Shown piece after piece: positions 1 through 7,030 of a stretch of DNA of 15,122 bases (its first letter is position 1; each line of letters starts with the position of its first letter). Both the position numbers and the translations under genes were made by a program. Below the pieces are notes generated by a model. The model was given only the letters and a program-made list of their open reading frames with translations. It searched no databases and was not told the origin of the DNA. The stretch is from Oscillospiraceae bacterium (GTDB lineage Bacteria > Bacillota > Clostridia > Oscillospirales > Acutalibacteraceae): positions 1 through 15,122 of the forward strand of contig WREG01000025.1 in NCBI GenBank assembly GCA_009779455.1, in the 5' to 3' direction.

Positions 1-49
1 CTATTTCATTTGCGCCTTTATTGACCCCGCCCCATAATTCATGGCACAT
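1..49 (-). CDS. Start of an unidentified gene, cut by the window edge
   Basis: On the minus strand an ATG at 49-47 opens a reading frame of 16 codons (MCHELWGGVNKGANEI) that runs off the window. A purine-rich GAGGGTGG lies 4-12 nt upstream and is a plausible ribosome binding site. The frame follows the HlyD-like gene in the same direction after about 100 nt, so it would be the next gene of that operon. Too little protein is visible for a family call. A second ATG at 42 in another frame closes after 13 codons and is a less likely start. Confidence 0.35.
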   Translation of the reverse strand, partial: MCHELWGGVNKGANEI

Positions 50-75
50 ATTTCCACCCTCTTTTTACGTTTATT

Positions 76-98
76 AGGGACGTTGAGACGCCGTCCCC
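76..98. repeat. Short GC-rich inverted repeat (fragment of the GTAGGGGACG family)
   Basis: GGGACG (77-82) and CGTCCC (92-97) face each other across 9 nt. The left part AGGGACGTTG also occurs in one arm of the larger inverted-repeat element at 5255-5337, so this looks like a decayed member of the same dispersed family. It lies in the gap between the HlyD-like gene and the next gene on the minus strand. No U-tract follows on either strand, so it is not an obvious terminator. Confidence 0.45.
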
Positions 99-139
99 GA
101 CGATTATCTGTTTAACAGCTGATTTTAATGTTTCGGCCC

Positions 140-160
140 TAAATCCTATATCCTAACCCC
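140..160 (-). repeat. Three heptanucleotide tandem units at the 3' end of the HlyD-like gene
   Basis: Read on the minus strand the units are GGGGTTA, GGATATA and GGATTTA, three 7-nt copies in tandem; a fourth, 133-139, is doubtful. The TAG stop codon of the HlyD-like gene (155-153) sits inside the first unit. The same units recur next to the ferredoxin stop codon at 14902-14936. Confidence 0.6.
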
Positions 161-1424
161 TCACAAGCTTGCCGTCATACAAATCCGTCCCTTCAACAAT
201 AATCTCGTCATACAGCGTAAGGTATTCCTTTTTATCATATGCCGAAGCGTTTTGTTCGTCTTTTTCCGGCTCTTCGCCCGTTGCCGGCGCCGAAGATATG
301 GAAAAGGTGTCATTTGAAAAAACAACGTTTATTTTTCTGAATGTGACAACGTTGCCGCGAAGGACATAAACCCCTTTTACCCCCTCCGCCATTCTTATGG
401 CCCTGTTGTCTACCTTATAGCCCGTATATTCCTCCGTCCGTATCTGAGCGGGTTCATTCCGAAGTGAAGCGAGCCGACCGTCCATTTCCGAACACTTGAA
501 TATCACGGAGGTTTTCCCGTCTTTTGTGTCGTTTATTGCCGCGACCTTCGCCGTGACGCCGCTGACCGAAGAAGCCGGCAGGACGATGGTTTTCGCGCTG
601 TCAATTGTCAGCTTCTCCATGCTTTTTGTGTCTATTACGCAAGCTATATACCAATCAAAACTCCCTATAAGCTTTCCCGCGTTGCCTTCCTGTTTTTCCG
701 GCTGCGTCAGCAAAAGCGCTTCTATTTCATCGCAGGTGAGGCTTATGGCGTCCGCGTAAGGGCAGGCGTTTTCAAAACCGTCGGTGTTTGAGATATAATA
801 GCCCGCCGAGTCGGCCTTAATGCCCGTATAAACAGGTTTGGTTTCGGTAAGGCGGTCATATTCCGCGTAGAGCCCCGACAATTTATTTATAAAATCGGGT
901 TTGATATTTGTTGCAAGCTGTTTTTCGGTGACCGCGTCCCTAACTGCGAGGCTTAACTCGCCCAGGCTTTTTAATTTGCCCGTATGCAAAGCGTCCGCGT
1001 ACCCGTAAACGGCGCTGTCAATGTTTTTGTCAAGAGCCGCTATACCTGTTGTGTGGACGGAAAGCAATTGTGAAAGCGATTCATAATACGCTATTTCCTT
1101 TTCAGCGTCGCTGATCTTTAAATGAAGCTCCGCAGCCGCCCTGTCGCGGAAATAAACCGCTACGGTATCACCCCTCGCCGCTCTTGTGCCGTCGGGGATC
1201 AAAGGCATAAAAACGCCGCCCGCATTGCTTCTTATCAGGGTTTCGTCGCGTATAAAAAACACGTCGGCGCTTATGGCTTTATATACGGTTTGCCGCAATG
1301 CCGTTTCTGTTTTGACATCAGCGTTGCCGACTATAAAAATTTGATAAAGCAAGAAACAAATTACGACAACAGACGCGAAAATGTATGACACGTATTTAAT
1401 TATATTTTTTTTGCGTTTCAGCAT
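153..1424 (-). CDS. HlyD-like membrane-anchored periplasmic adaptor-type protein
   Basis: A 423-residue protein with a basic N-terminus (MLKRKKNIIK) and one membrane segment at about residues 10-32. It is probably a signal anchor that places the rest outside the membrane. Residues about 66-92 (GGVFMPLIPDGTRAARGD) resemble the biotinyl-lipoyl-like barrel of HlyD/RND adaptor proteins, followed by a helical, possibly coiled-coil stretch at about 93-175. The C-terminus is acidic and polar. HlyD proteins bridge exporters to the envelope, but no exporter lies next door; in many Firmicutes such proteins sit with cell-envelope or division genes, so an export role is not shown. The start is well fixed: ATG at 1424 has GGAGA 6 nt upstream and overlaps the miaA stop by 7 nt (ATGCTGA), which suggests translational coupling. 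The last codons and stop lie in a heptamer repeat. Confidence 0.7.
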   Translation of the reverse strand: MLKRKKNIIKYVSYIFASVVVICFLLYQIFIVGNADVKTETALRQTVYKAISADVFFIRDETLIRSNAGGVFMPLIPDGTRAARGDTVAVYFRDRAAAELHLKISDAEKEIAYYESLSQLLSVHTTGIAALDKNIDSAVYGYADALHTGKLKSLGELSLAVRDAVTEKQLATNIKPDFINKLSGLYAEYDRLTETKPVYTGIKADSAGYYISNTDGFENACPYADAISLTCDEIEALLLTQPEKQEGNAGKLIGSFDWYIACVIDTKSMEKLTIDSAKTIVLPASSVSGVTAKVAAINDTKDGKTSVIFKCSEMDGRLASLRNEPAQIRTEEYTGYKVDNRAIRMAEGVKGVYVLRGNVVTFRKINVVFSNDTFSISSAPATGEEPEKDEQNASAYDKKEYLTLYDEIIVEGTDLYDGKLVRG

Positions 1425-2374
1425 AATTTTTCTCCGATTATTTCTTTCGCTTTTTCAACGATGCATTCAAAATCGCCGCAGTCATCAACATAAATCCAAT
1501 TTATGTCTTTATTTTTTCTAAACCAGGTAAGCTGGCGCTTGGCGTAGTTCCTTGTGGACCGCTTTAATTTTGAAGCCGCTTCCTCAAGCGTTGCTTCTCT
1601 GCTAAAATAAGGCAAAAGCTCTTTATATCCTATAGCATGCGCGGAGGAATCAGGAATCAGGAAACAGGAGTCGGGATCGGAAGATAAAAGCTCCCGCGCT
1701 TCTTCTATAAGCCCGTTTTTTATCATCCTATCCGTTCTTTTTTCGATTTTTTCATAAAGCTTTTGCCTGTCCCTGTAGTCAAGGCCTATATAAACCGCGT
1801 TATACGGCGAGGGGGTGAGCTTTGAGCGTTTTTCTCTTTCCGAGAGGGCTTCCCCGGTTAAATAAAAAACCTCAAGCGCCCTTATGATCCTGTTTTTGTT
1901 GTTGGGGTGCAAAATACCCGCCTTTTCGGGGTCAACCGCCCGAAGCTCCTCCAATAAAGCTTCCCCGCCTTTTTCTTCCATGCGTTTTTTAAGCGATTCG
2001 CGAAGCTTTCCGTCCTCCGGCACATTGCCGAAATCCGTATTTTGAAGCAAGCTGTCAATATAAAGCCCTGTCCCGCCCGCGATTATGGGTGTTTTATCCC
2101 TGCCGATTATATCATCAATAATTTTTTTCGCAAGCTCCGTGAACCGCGCCGCCGAAAAATATTCCGTCTTTTCGAGAAAATTTAAAAGATGGTGCGGAAC
2201 CCCTTTTTTTTCTTCTTCTGCCGGCTTTGCCGTGGCGATGTCCATACCCTTATAAACCTGCATGGAATCGGCGGAAATTATTTCGCCGCCGTATATAAGC
2301 GCAAGCTCAACCGCGAGAGCGGTTTTCCCCGAGGCGGTAGGCCCCGCGACCGCTATTATAAGTTGCTTTGCCAC
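1418..2374 (-). CDS. miaA: tRNA dimethylallyltransferase MiaA
   Basis: MiaA transfers a dimethylallyl group from DMAPP to N6 of A37 in tRNAs that read UNN codons, the first step of ms2i6A formation. The sequence has the P-loop GPTASGKT (residues 11-18), the substrate motif DSMQVYKGMDIATAKP (about 36-51), PHHLLNF, IAGGTGLYIDSLL and the C-terminal RNYAKRQLTWFRK signature. At 318 residues it is near normal family length. I place the start at GTG 2374 because GAGGTG lies 6 nt upstream; a GTG at 2383 in the same frame is part of that Shine-Dalgarno sequence and would add three residues. It follows mutL closely and overlaps the HlyD-like gene. Odd feature: residues about 231-243 (SSDPDSCFLIPDS), just before the conserved AIGYKE, are encoded by a heptanucleotide tandem array where relatives usually have a shorter loop. 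Confidence 0.95.
   Translation of the reverse strand: MAKQLIIAVAGPTASGKTALAVELALIYGGEIISADSMQVYKGMDIATAKPAEEEKKGVPHHLLNFLEKTEYFSAARFTELAKKIIDDIIGRDKTPIIAGGTGLYIDSLLQNTDFGNVPEDGKLRESLKKRMEEKGGEALLEELRAVDPEKAGILHPNNKNRIIRALEVFYLTGEALSEREKRSKLTPSPYNAVYIGLDYRDRQKLYEKIEKRTDRMIKNGLIEEARELLSSDPDSCFLIPDSSAHAIGYKELLPYFSREATLEEAASKLKRSTRNYAKRQLTWFRKNKDINWIYVDDCGDFECIVEKAKEIIGEKLC
1646..1680. repeat. Heptanucleotide array, five units, inside miaA
   Basis: Five 7-nt units run without a gap over 35 nt on the plus strand. The first two are exact GGAATCA, the third is GGAAACA and the last two are degenerate (GGAGTCG, GGATCGG). Read on the coding (minus) strand it gives the SDPDSCFLIPDS stretch of MiaA without breaking the frame. 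Confidence 0.7.
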
Positions 2375-2396
2375 ATAATACACCTCGAATAATGCA

Positions 2397-4226
2397 TTAT
2401 CTTAAAAATTGTTTCTCAACATCTCTTTTGGAAAGCTCTGTAATGACAGGCCTGCCGTGGGGGCAGTAGCGGATATTGCCGTCCTTTAGTAATTTTTCAA
2501 CAAACAAACCCGTTTCATACGCGCTCATATCAGATCCCGCCTTAACGGCCGCCTTACATGCCGTTTCATGGTACAGCCTGTCCGCTTTTTCCGATTGAAG
2601 ATCTTTTCCGGATTTCAACAAATATTCCGCGAAAGAAGAAAACAATGATTCGATATCGCCGATGCCGATATCCGCGGGGCAGCCGCGAACCATTATTGAT
2701 CCTCCGCCGAAGTCTTCCGCCGAAAACCCCGCATCCTCAAAAAGCGGTAAATTTTCAATAACAGCGGCGTATTCGTTAGAGGCAAGATTTATAACAACGG
2801 GCGTCAACAACCGCTGGGAGTGGCCTTCGATTTCCCGGCTTTTTAAATCGTTGAAAATCATCCTCTCATGGGCGGCGTGTTTGTCGATAATCAGCAGTTT
2901 ATCTTCTGATTCAACAATAATATAAGTTTTGAACGCCTCGCCTATTACTTTGAATTGGGAATTGAGAGTTGAGAGTTGAGAGTTTTCTGTTTCTTTTGGT
3001 TTTTCTTTCAATTCTGAAACATCATTATTTGGGGAAGATAGAATGTTGTCCGTAAATTGTAAACTGTGCATTGTAAATTGTGCCTTGGAATCCGTGTCGT
3101 AATTACTTGTCCCGTCCTCAAGCCTTGTGACGGGCTGTTGTATATAATCGCTCGCTTTTATATGCTGAAAAAAGGTTTGAGGGGCGGGTTTTTGCGGTTC
3201 CGGCTCATTTTTAGGCATTGTGAATGCAGGTTTTTCCGTTTCTTTTGACAATGCGTTTTTCGCGGCGTAATAAACCGTCTCAAATACGCGCCTGTCGTCT
3301 GAGAAGCGCACCTCCGTTTTCGCCGGATGGACGTTGACATCCACTGCGCCGGGGACTATTTCCAGAAAAAGGACGGCAGAGGGGAATTTTGACGCCGCTA
3401 TGCTGTTTTTATAAGCTTCGTCAAGAGCCGCGGCGGCCACAGGCAGCCTTACGTAACGTGAATTCACGAAATAATACTGCATATTCCGGTTCGGGCGGGC
3501 GAAAAGGGGTTTTGAAATAAACCCCGATATTTTTATCCCCGAAAGCTCGTATTCCGCGCTTATTGAATTTTCAAAAAAATCTTTTCCCAGAACGGCGTAA
3601 ACTGCTGACGAGAGCTTCCCGTCGCCGGGGGTCAAAAGCCTTTCTTTGTCGTCAGTTATATACCGTATGCTCACTTCAGGGTGGGAAAGCGCGGTTTTTT
3701 GCACCGTGTCCGTCACATAATTCCCTTCGCTTGCGTCCTTTTTAAGGAATTTCATCCGCGCCGGGACATTGTAAAACAAATCCCTGACGATTATTGTCGT
3801 TCCCGAAGGGCAGCCCGCGTCGTCAAGGGATATTTCCGCACCGCCCTCAATGATATAGCGGCTTCCGGCCTGTTCGCCGTCTGTGCGAGTCAAAACCTCC
3901 ATCCGCGAAACGGCGGCTGCCGAAGGCAGGGCCTCACCGCGGAATCCGAAAGTCCGCACTGCTTCAAGGTCTTCGGCTGTATTGATCTTGCTTGTGGCGT
4001 GGCTTAAAAAGGCCGTTTTTATATCCCCGCGCTCAATGCCGCAGCCGTTGTCGGTTATCCGTATGACTTTAACGCCGCCGTTTTTTATTTCGACGGTTAT
4101 TTTGTCCGCGCCCGCGTCTATAGCGTTTTCAAGCAGTTCTTTTACAACGCTGGCGGGACGTTCGACGACTTCCCCGGCGGCGATAAGCTCGGCGGTTTCT
4201 TTTGGCAAAAGATGGATTTTGGGCAT
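2397..4226 (-). CDS. mutL: DNA mismatch repair protein MutL
   Basis: MutL couples mismatch recognition by MutS to strand cleavage and repair. The N-terminal GHKL ATPase shows ELLENAIDAG, DNGCGI, FGFRGEALPS and SGTTIIVRDLFYNVPAR, and the transducer domain ends near VHPAKTEVRF. A low-complexity linker (about residues 330-425) leads to the C-terminal dimerisation/endonuclease domain with DKHAAHER (448-455), ACKAAVKAG and CPHGRP. From ATG 4226 it is 609 residues. That start is chosen because AAGGA lies about 9 nt upstream and the family normally begins close to IHLLP; a GTG at 4250 would add eight residues but has no better signal. Two points are odd: the linker holds two heptamer-repeat-encoded stretches, and the usual final glutamate of the DQHA(X)2E(X)4E metal motif is asparagine (ERMIFN). 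Confidence 0.95.
   Translation of the reverse strand: MPKIHLLPKETAELIAAGEVVERPASVVKELLENAIDAGADKITVEIKNGGVKVIRITDNGCGIERGDIKTAFLSHATSKINTAEDLEAVRTFGFRGEALPSAAAVSRMEVLTRTDGEQAGSRYIIEGGAEISLDDAGCPSGTTIIVRDLFYNVPARMKFLKKDASEGNYVTDTVQKTALSHPEVSIRYITDDKERLLTPGDGKLSSAVYAVLGKDFFENSISAEYELSGIKISGFISKPLFARPNRNMQYYFVNSRYVRLPVAAAALDEAYKNSIAASKFPSAVLFLEIVPGAVDVNVHPAKTEVRFSDDRRVFETVYYAAKNALSKETEKPAFTMPKNEPEPQKPAPQTFFQHIKASDYIQQPVTRLEDGTSNYDTDSKAQFTMHSLQFTDNILSSPNNDVSELKEKPKETENSQLSTLNSQFKVIGEAFKTYIIVESEDKLLIIDKHAAHERMIFNDLKSREIEGHSQRLLTPVVINLASNEYAAVIENLPLFEDAGFSAEDFGGGSIMVRGCPADIGIGDIESLFSSFAEYLLKSGKDLQSEKADRLYHETACKAAVKAGSDMSAYETGLFVEKLLKDGNIRYCPHGRPVITELSKRDVEKQFLR
2952..2986. repeat. Heptanucleotide array, five units, inside the MutL linker (first)
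   Basis: Five 7-nt units on the plus strand: GAATTGG, GAATTGA, two exact GAGTTGA and a degenerate GAGTTTT, together 35 nt. On the coding strand it encodes the ENSQLSTLNSQF stretch of the MutL linker. Confidence 0.75.
3052..3086. repeat. Heptanucleotide array, five units, inside the MutL linker (second)
   Basis: Five 7-nt units on the plus strand: GTAAATT twice, with GTAAACT, GTGCATT and GTGCCTT as variants, together 35 nt. On the coding strand it encodes the AQFTMHSLQFTD stretch of MutL. It lies 65 nt from the other array in the same linker but has a different unit sequence. Confidence 0.75.
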
Positions 4227-4249
4227 AGTCTTTTCCTTAAAACGTTGCA

Positions 4250-4276
4250 CCGTAGGGCGAGGCCCCCGCCCTACGG
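4250..4276. repeat. Perfect GC-rich inverted repeat between the NAGK-like gene and mutL
   Basis: CCGTAGGGCG (4250-4259) and CGCCCTACGG (4267-4276) are exact inverse complements around a 7-nt loop. It lies in the 64-nt gap between the kinase-like gene and the mutL start, just upstream of the mutL ribosome binding site. It shares the GTAGGG...CCCTAC ends with the larger element at 5255-5337 and is probably the same repeat family. In mRNA it would form a stable hairpin, but with no U-tract it is not a clear terminator. Confidence 0.6.
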
Positions 4277-4290
4277 CATAAAAGTGTTTT

Positions 4291-5238
4291 TTATATTTTT
4301 AATTTTTGAATAACGCTTTCCGTCACCTGTGTCCCGCTCTCATTAAACGCGGCCAAAAGCGCCCCGCTTACGGGCGGCATGGGCAGAAGCTCCGCTTTTA
4401 CGCCGTTATTTAGCCGGTTCAACTCTTCTTTAAACGCTTTGTTGAATATGGCGTCGTTTTCAAACACCCCGCCGTATAATCCTACGGGTATGGGGGATGC
4501 AAATTCGCGTAAAAGGGACGTGACTGTCGCGGCTATCTCTTTCGCGGCGCTTTCCGTTATTTCGACTGCGGTTTTGTCGCCCGCCCCGGCGCAGCCGGCG
4601 ACCACTCTCGCGAACCTCGCTATATCGTCCCTGTCCATAGGCGGGTCGTAAAAAAGGTCTATTATGTCATACATTTTTGATATTTTAAAATAGTCAAGAA
4701 TAGCTTTTGACAACGCGGTTTTTTCTTCTATATCGTCGTATGCGAGAATGCCCCGCCGCAGGCCCTCCAGCGCTATTTTGTACGCGCTTCCCTCATCGCC
4801 CAATATGTAGCCGTAACCGCCGCGGCAGACAATGGAGCCGTCCGCTTTTCTCGCTGCGGACATGGAGCCTGTGCCGCAGATGCATACCGCGCACTCGCCT
4901 TTTGCCCCCGTGGCTTCAAGGGCGATAAAAAGGTCGCTGTCCATGCCGATATAATCGGAATTTATTATGCCGCCCGTAAGCTTTTCCAATTCCTCGGCGG
5001 TTGCCCGGGTATAAAGCGCCGAAAGCCCTATAAAAACAGAACGGAATTCAAAAATGCCCGTTTTTCCCCCGATTTTTTTTGTAATGGCGGAAAGATTGGC
5101 TCTCGCCTTGTCCGTCCCTATGCCGTAATAATTTATTGAGCCGCCGACGGTTTCTGTTATAATGTTCCCGTTGCCATCGCATACCTTGGCGGTGGTTTTG
5201 GTCCCGCCCCCGTCTATACCCAAAAAATATCCGCTCAT
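4291..5238 (-). CDS. N-acetylglucosamine-kinase-like protein (BadF/BadG/BcrA/BcrD ATPase family)
   Basis: A 315-residue protein of the actin-like/ASKHA kinase fold. The phosphate-1 motif GIDGGGTKT is at residues 7-15, the phosphate-2 region CICGTGSMS at 119-127, the family motif GYGYILGDEGSAY at 141-153 and the adenosine motif GLYGGVFEN at 253-261. Family members such as N-acetylglucosamine kinase phosphorylate amino sugars released in wall recycling or chitin use, but substrate cannot be read from sequence, so the sugar is an inference. It appears to be the first gene of the operon with mutL and miaA. The start ATG at 5238 has only a weak GGCGG upstream, and an 83-bp inverted-repeat element begins 16 nt further up, so a leader hairpin may affect its expression. 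Confidence 0.8.
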   Translation of the reverse strand: MSGYFLGIDGGGTKTTAKVCDGNGNIITETVGGSINYYGIGTDKARANLSAITKKIGGKTGIFEFRSVFIGLSALYTRATAEELEKLTGGIINSDYIGMDSDLFIALEATGAKGECAVCICGTGSMSAARKADGSIVCRGGYGYILGDEGSAYKIALEGLRRGILAYDDIEEKTALSKAILDYFKISKMYDIIDLFYDPPMDRDDIARFARVVAGCAGAGDKTAVEITESAAKEIAATVTSLLREFASPIPVGLYGGVFENDAIFNKAFKEELNRLNNGVKAELLPMPPVSGALLAAFNESGTQVTESVIQKLKI

Positions 5239-5254
5239 GTCATGACCGCCAATC

Positions 5255-5337
5255 TGTAGGGGACGCCGCCCTCGGCGTCCCGTCCATAGTAAGATTTTAT
5301 CTAAAATTACGGGGCGCCGAGGGCAACGTCCCCTACA
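5255..5337. repeat. 83-bp inverted-repeat element (MITE-like)
   Basis: Two 28-nt arms, 5255-5282 and 5310-5337, match as inverse complements at 25 of 28 positions. They enclose 27 nt of AT-rich sequence. Both ends are TGTAGGGGACG / CGTCCCCTACA. There is no coding capacity and no clear target-site duplication. A 14-nt piece of the right end (CGTCCCCTACAATA) recurs exactly at 14553-14566, and shorter relatives lie at 76-98 and 4250-4276. The element sits between two divergent operons. Confidence 0.75.
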
Positions 5338-5409
5338 ATATATATAATGATACTACAAATATGTAAAAATTTCAAGAAAATAATTTAAAAAATGTTAACT
5401 TGAAAAGAA

Positions 5410-5418
5410 TGATATAAT
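5410..5418 (+). promoter_or_regulatory. Extended -10 promoter for the hydrolase/ABC operon
   Basis: TGATATAAT at 5410-5418 is a TGn extended -10 with a perfect TATAAT at 5413. No good -35 is seen at 16-18 nt (AAATGT at 5390-5395), which fits an extended -10 type. Transcription would begin near 5425, about 45 nt before the ATG at 5471, with AGGGAAGG at 5456-5463 as the ribosome binding site. Confidence 0.6.
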
Positions 5419-5470
5419 GTGGTAAACTAAATTTTATCTAACTGTTAATAAATATAGGGAAGGCGCTATT

Positions 5471-7030
5471 ATGAGCGAAAAATGCACTTGCGGGCACTCC
5501 CCCGTCATAGTTATCCCCGGCATAGGGCAGACAAGGACTTACCTTGTCAATGAAAAAGGCGAAAGGATAAAAAGGGCCTGGCCAATTGAGGTGGATCAGA
5601 AGAAGTTTTTAAGCGAGCTTCAGGGTTCTATGGCGAAAATGATGCTGCTCCGGCGGGATATGGGCTTTTCCGACAAGCTTGCCGGGCTTATCGCCGAAGC
5701 CGTGGACCCGATTTCTTATACGAATGAAGGCAAAGCCAAACACCGCGTCAGCGTAGAAACCTTTGATAATTCATTCGCCGAATGCAGCGAGGATGAAAGG
5801 AAGTTTATATTCAGGATGGTTCCACTTGAGGATACCGCCGCGCTGGTAAGTGAGGATCACCTGTATTATTTTGCGTATAACTCCTTCGGCGCGCCATATG
5901 AGGCGGCGGCGGATCTCCGCGCGTTCATTAAAAAAGTCAGGGAAGAAACGGGGCATGATAAGGTCAGCATTGTTCCTGTCAGCCTCGGCGCCTGCGTGGC
6001 CACCGCTTATTTCGACGCTTACGGCGACGACGGGGATATAGACCGCGTGCTTTATTTTGTCGGCGCGGTTGACGGCACGGCAGTGTTTGCTGATTTTTTT
6101 GAGAGAAACCTTGACGCGGAAAACTCGTCGGACATTTTTGGAATGTTCCTCGGGAAAGAGGCTTCGGAAAAGTTCGGAAGCGTGCTAAAATTCCTGCCTA
6201 AGGGCGTCGCGGATAACGTTATCGATAAAGTGCTGACTGCGGTTATAGATACCCTTATGAGAAACTGCCCAATGATGTGGGCGCTCATCCCCGTCGGCAG
6301 ATACGAAAAAATAAGGGATATGCACCTTAAAGACAAAAAATACGACGCTTTGCGCGCCCTTACCGACCGCTTTCACGACGCGCACCTTAACTTTAAGGAT
6401 ACGGTCAGACAAAAAACCGAAGAAGGCGTAAAATTTTTCGCGATCTGCGGCTACGGCAAAAAGCTTCCGAAATTTTCGCCGTCAAAAAACATGACCTCCG
6501 ACGAGGTGATAAACCTTTCTTCGGCCTCTCTTTTCGCCGAATCCGCGGATTTGGGCGAAAGCTTCCCGGAGGGTTATAAACAAAAAAATACATACTGCCG
6601 CGAAGAAGGCCATAATCATATCTCACCCGGCAGTGACGTGGACGCCTCAACCGGGCTTATCCCCGACAGCACCTGGTATTTTTGCGGCCAGAACCATGAC
6701 GCGACGGCGTATAACGACGTTGCGCTCAAGATAGCGGCGCGGATACTCGGCGACAATGATTTCAGGGACGTGTATTCCGACAGCCGCTACCCGCAGTTCA
6801 ACGGTTCAAGGAATATCAGAAAAGTAAAATATAACCTGCTTCCGAAGCTTAAAAAAGCGGATGCAGCCGGATTTTCTCCTGAAAATTTAAAAATTTACGC
6901 GAAAGCTATTGACGAAACGGAAAAATTCTTTGATAATACTACAATAAAAGACAATGAGGAAACAAAAAGGATAGAGGCTTTGCTTGAAAACGCGTTAACG
7001 GCCTTGGGTATTGTTGATAATGGAAAATAA
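5471..7030 (+). CDS. Putative alpha/beta-hydrolase, lipase/LCAT-like, substrate unknown
   Basis: A 519-residue protein with no signal peptide or membrane segment, so probably cytoplasmic. VIVIPGIGQ (residues 12-20) resembles the first beta strand and oxyanion region of lipases. The stretch LYYFAYNSFGAPYEAAADL leads to an amphipathic FIKKVREETG helix and then KVSIVPVSLGACVA, with Ser171 in the nucleophile-elbow position. The usual GxSxG is PVSLG here, with Pro in place of the first Gly. Candidate triad partners are Asp390 or Asp392 (GSDVDAS) and His409 (GQNHDAT), as in LCAT-type enzymes where the acid and histidine lie late. The N-terminus has a CTCGH cysteine pair. The ATG at 5471 has AGGGAAGG 7 nt upstream. 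The end overlaps the ABC ATPase gene, so the products may act together. The fold call is by pattern only. Confidence 0.6.
   Translation: MSEKCTCGHSPVIVIPGIGQTRTYLVNEKGERIKRAWPIEVDQKKFLSELQGSMAKMMLLRRDMGFSDKLAGLIAEAVDPISYTNEGKAKHRVSVETFDNSFAECSEDERKFIFRMVPLEDTAALVSEDHLYYFAYNSFGAPYEAAADLRAFIKKVREETGHDKVSIVPVSLGACVATAYFDAYGDDGDIDRVLYFVGAVDGTAVFADFFERNLDAENSSDIFGMFLGKEASEKFGSVLKFLPKGVADNVIDKVLTAVIDTLMRNCPMMWALIPVGRYEKIRDMHLKDKKYDALRALTDRFHDAHLNFKDTVRQKTEEGVKFFAICGYGKKLPKFSPSKNMTSDEVINLSSASLFAESADLGESFPEGYKQKNTYCREEGHNHISPGSDVDASTGLIPDSTWYFCGQNHDATAYNDVALKIAARILGDNDFRDVYSDSRYPQFNGSRNIRKVKYNLLPKLKKADAAGFSPENLKIYAKAIDETEKFFDNTTIKDNEETKRIEALLENALTALGIVDNGK

Noticed and set aside
1646..3086. CRISPR array as an explanation for the short repeats
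   Set aside because: Units are 7 nt, contiguous, with no spacers and no cas genes.
4227..4250. GTG start for MutL that would add eight residues
   Set aside because: The ATG at 4226 has AAGGA at good spacing and matches the usual MutL N-terminus; the GTG overlaps the palindromic repeat.
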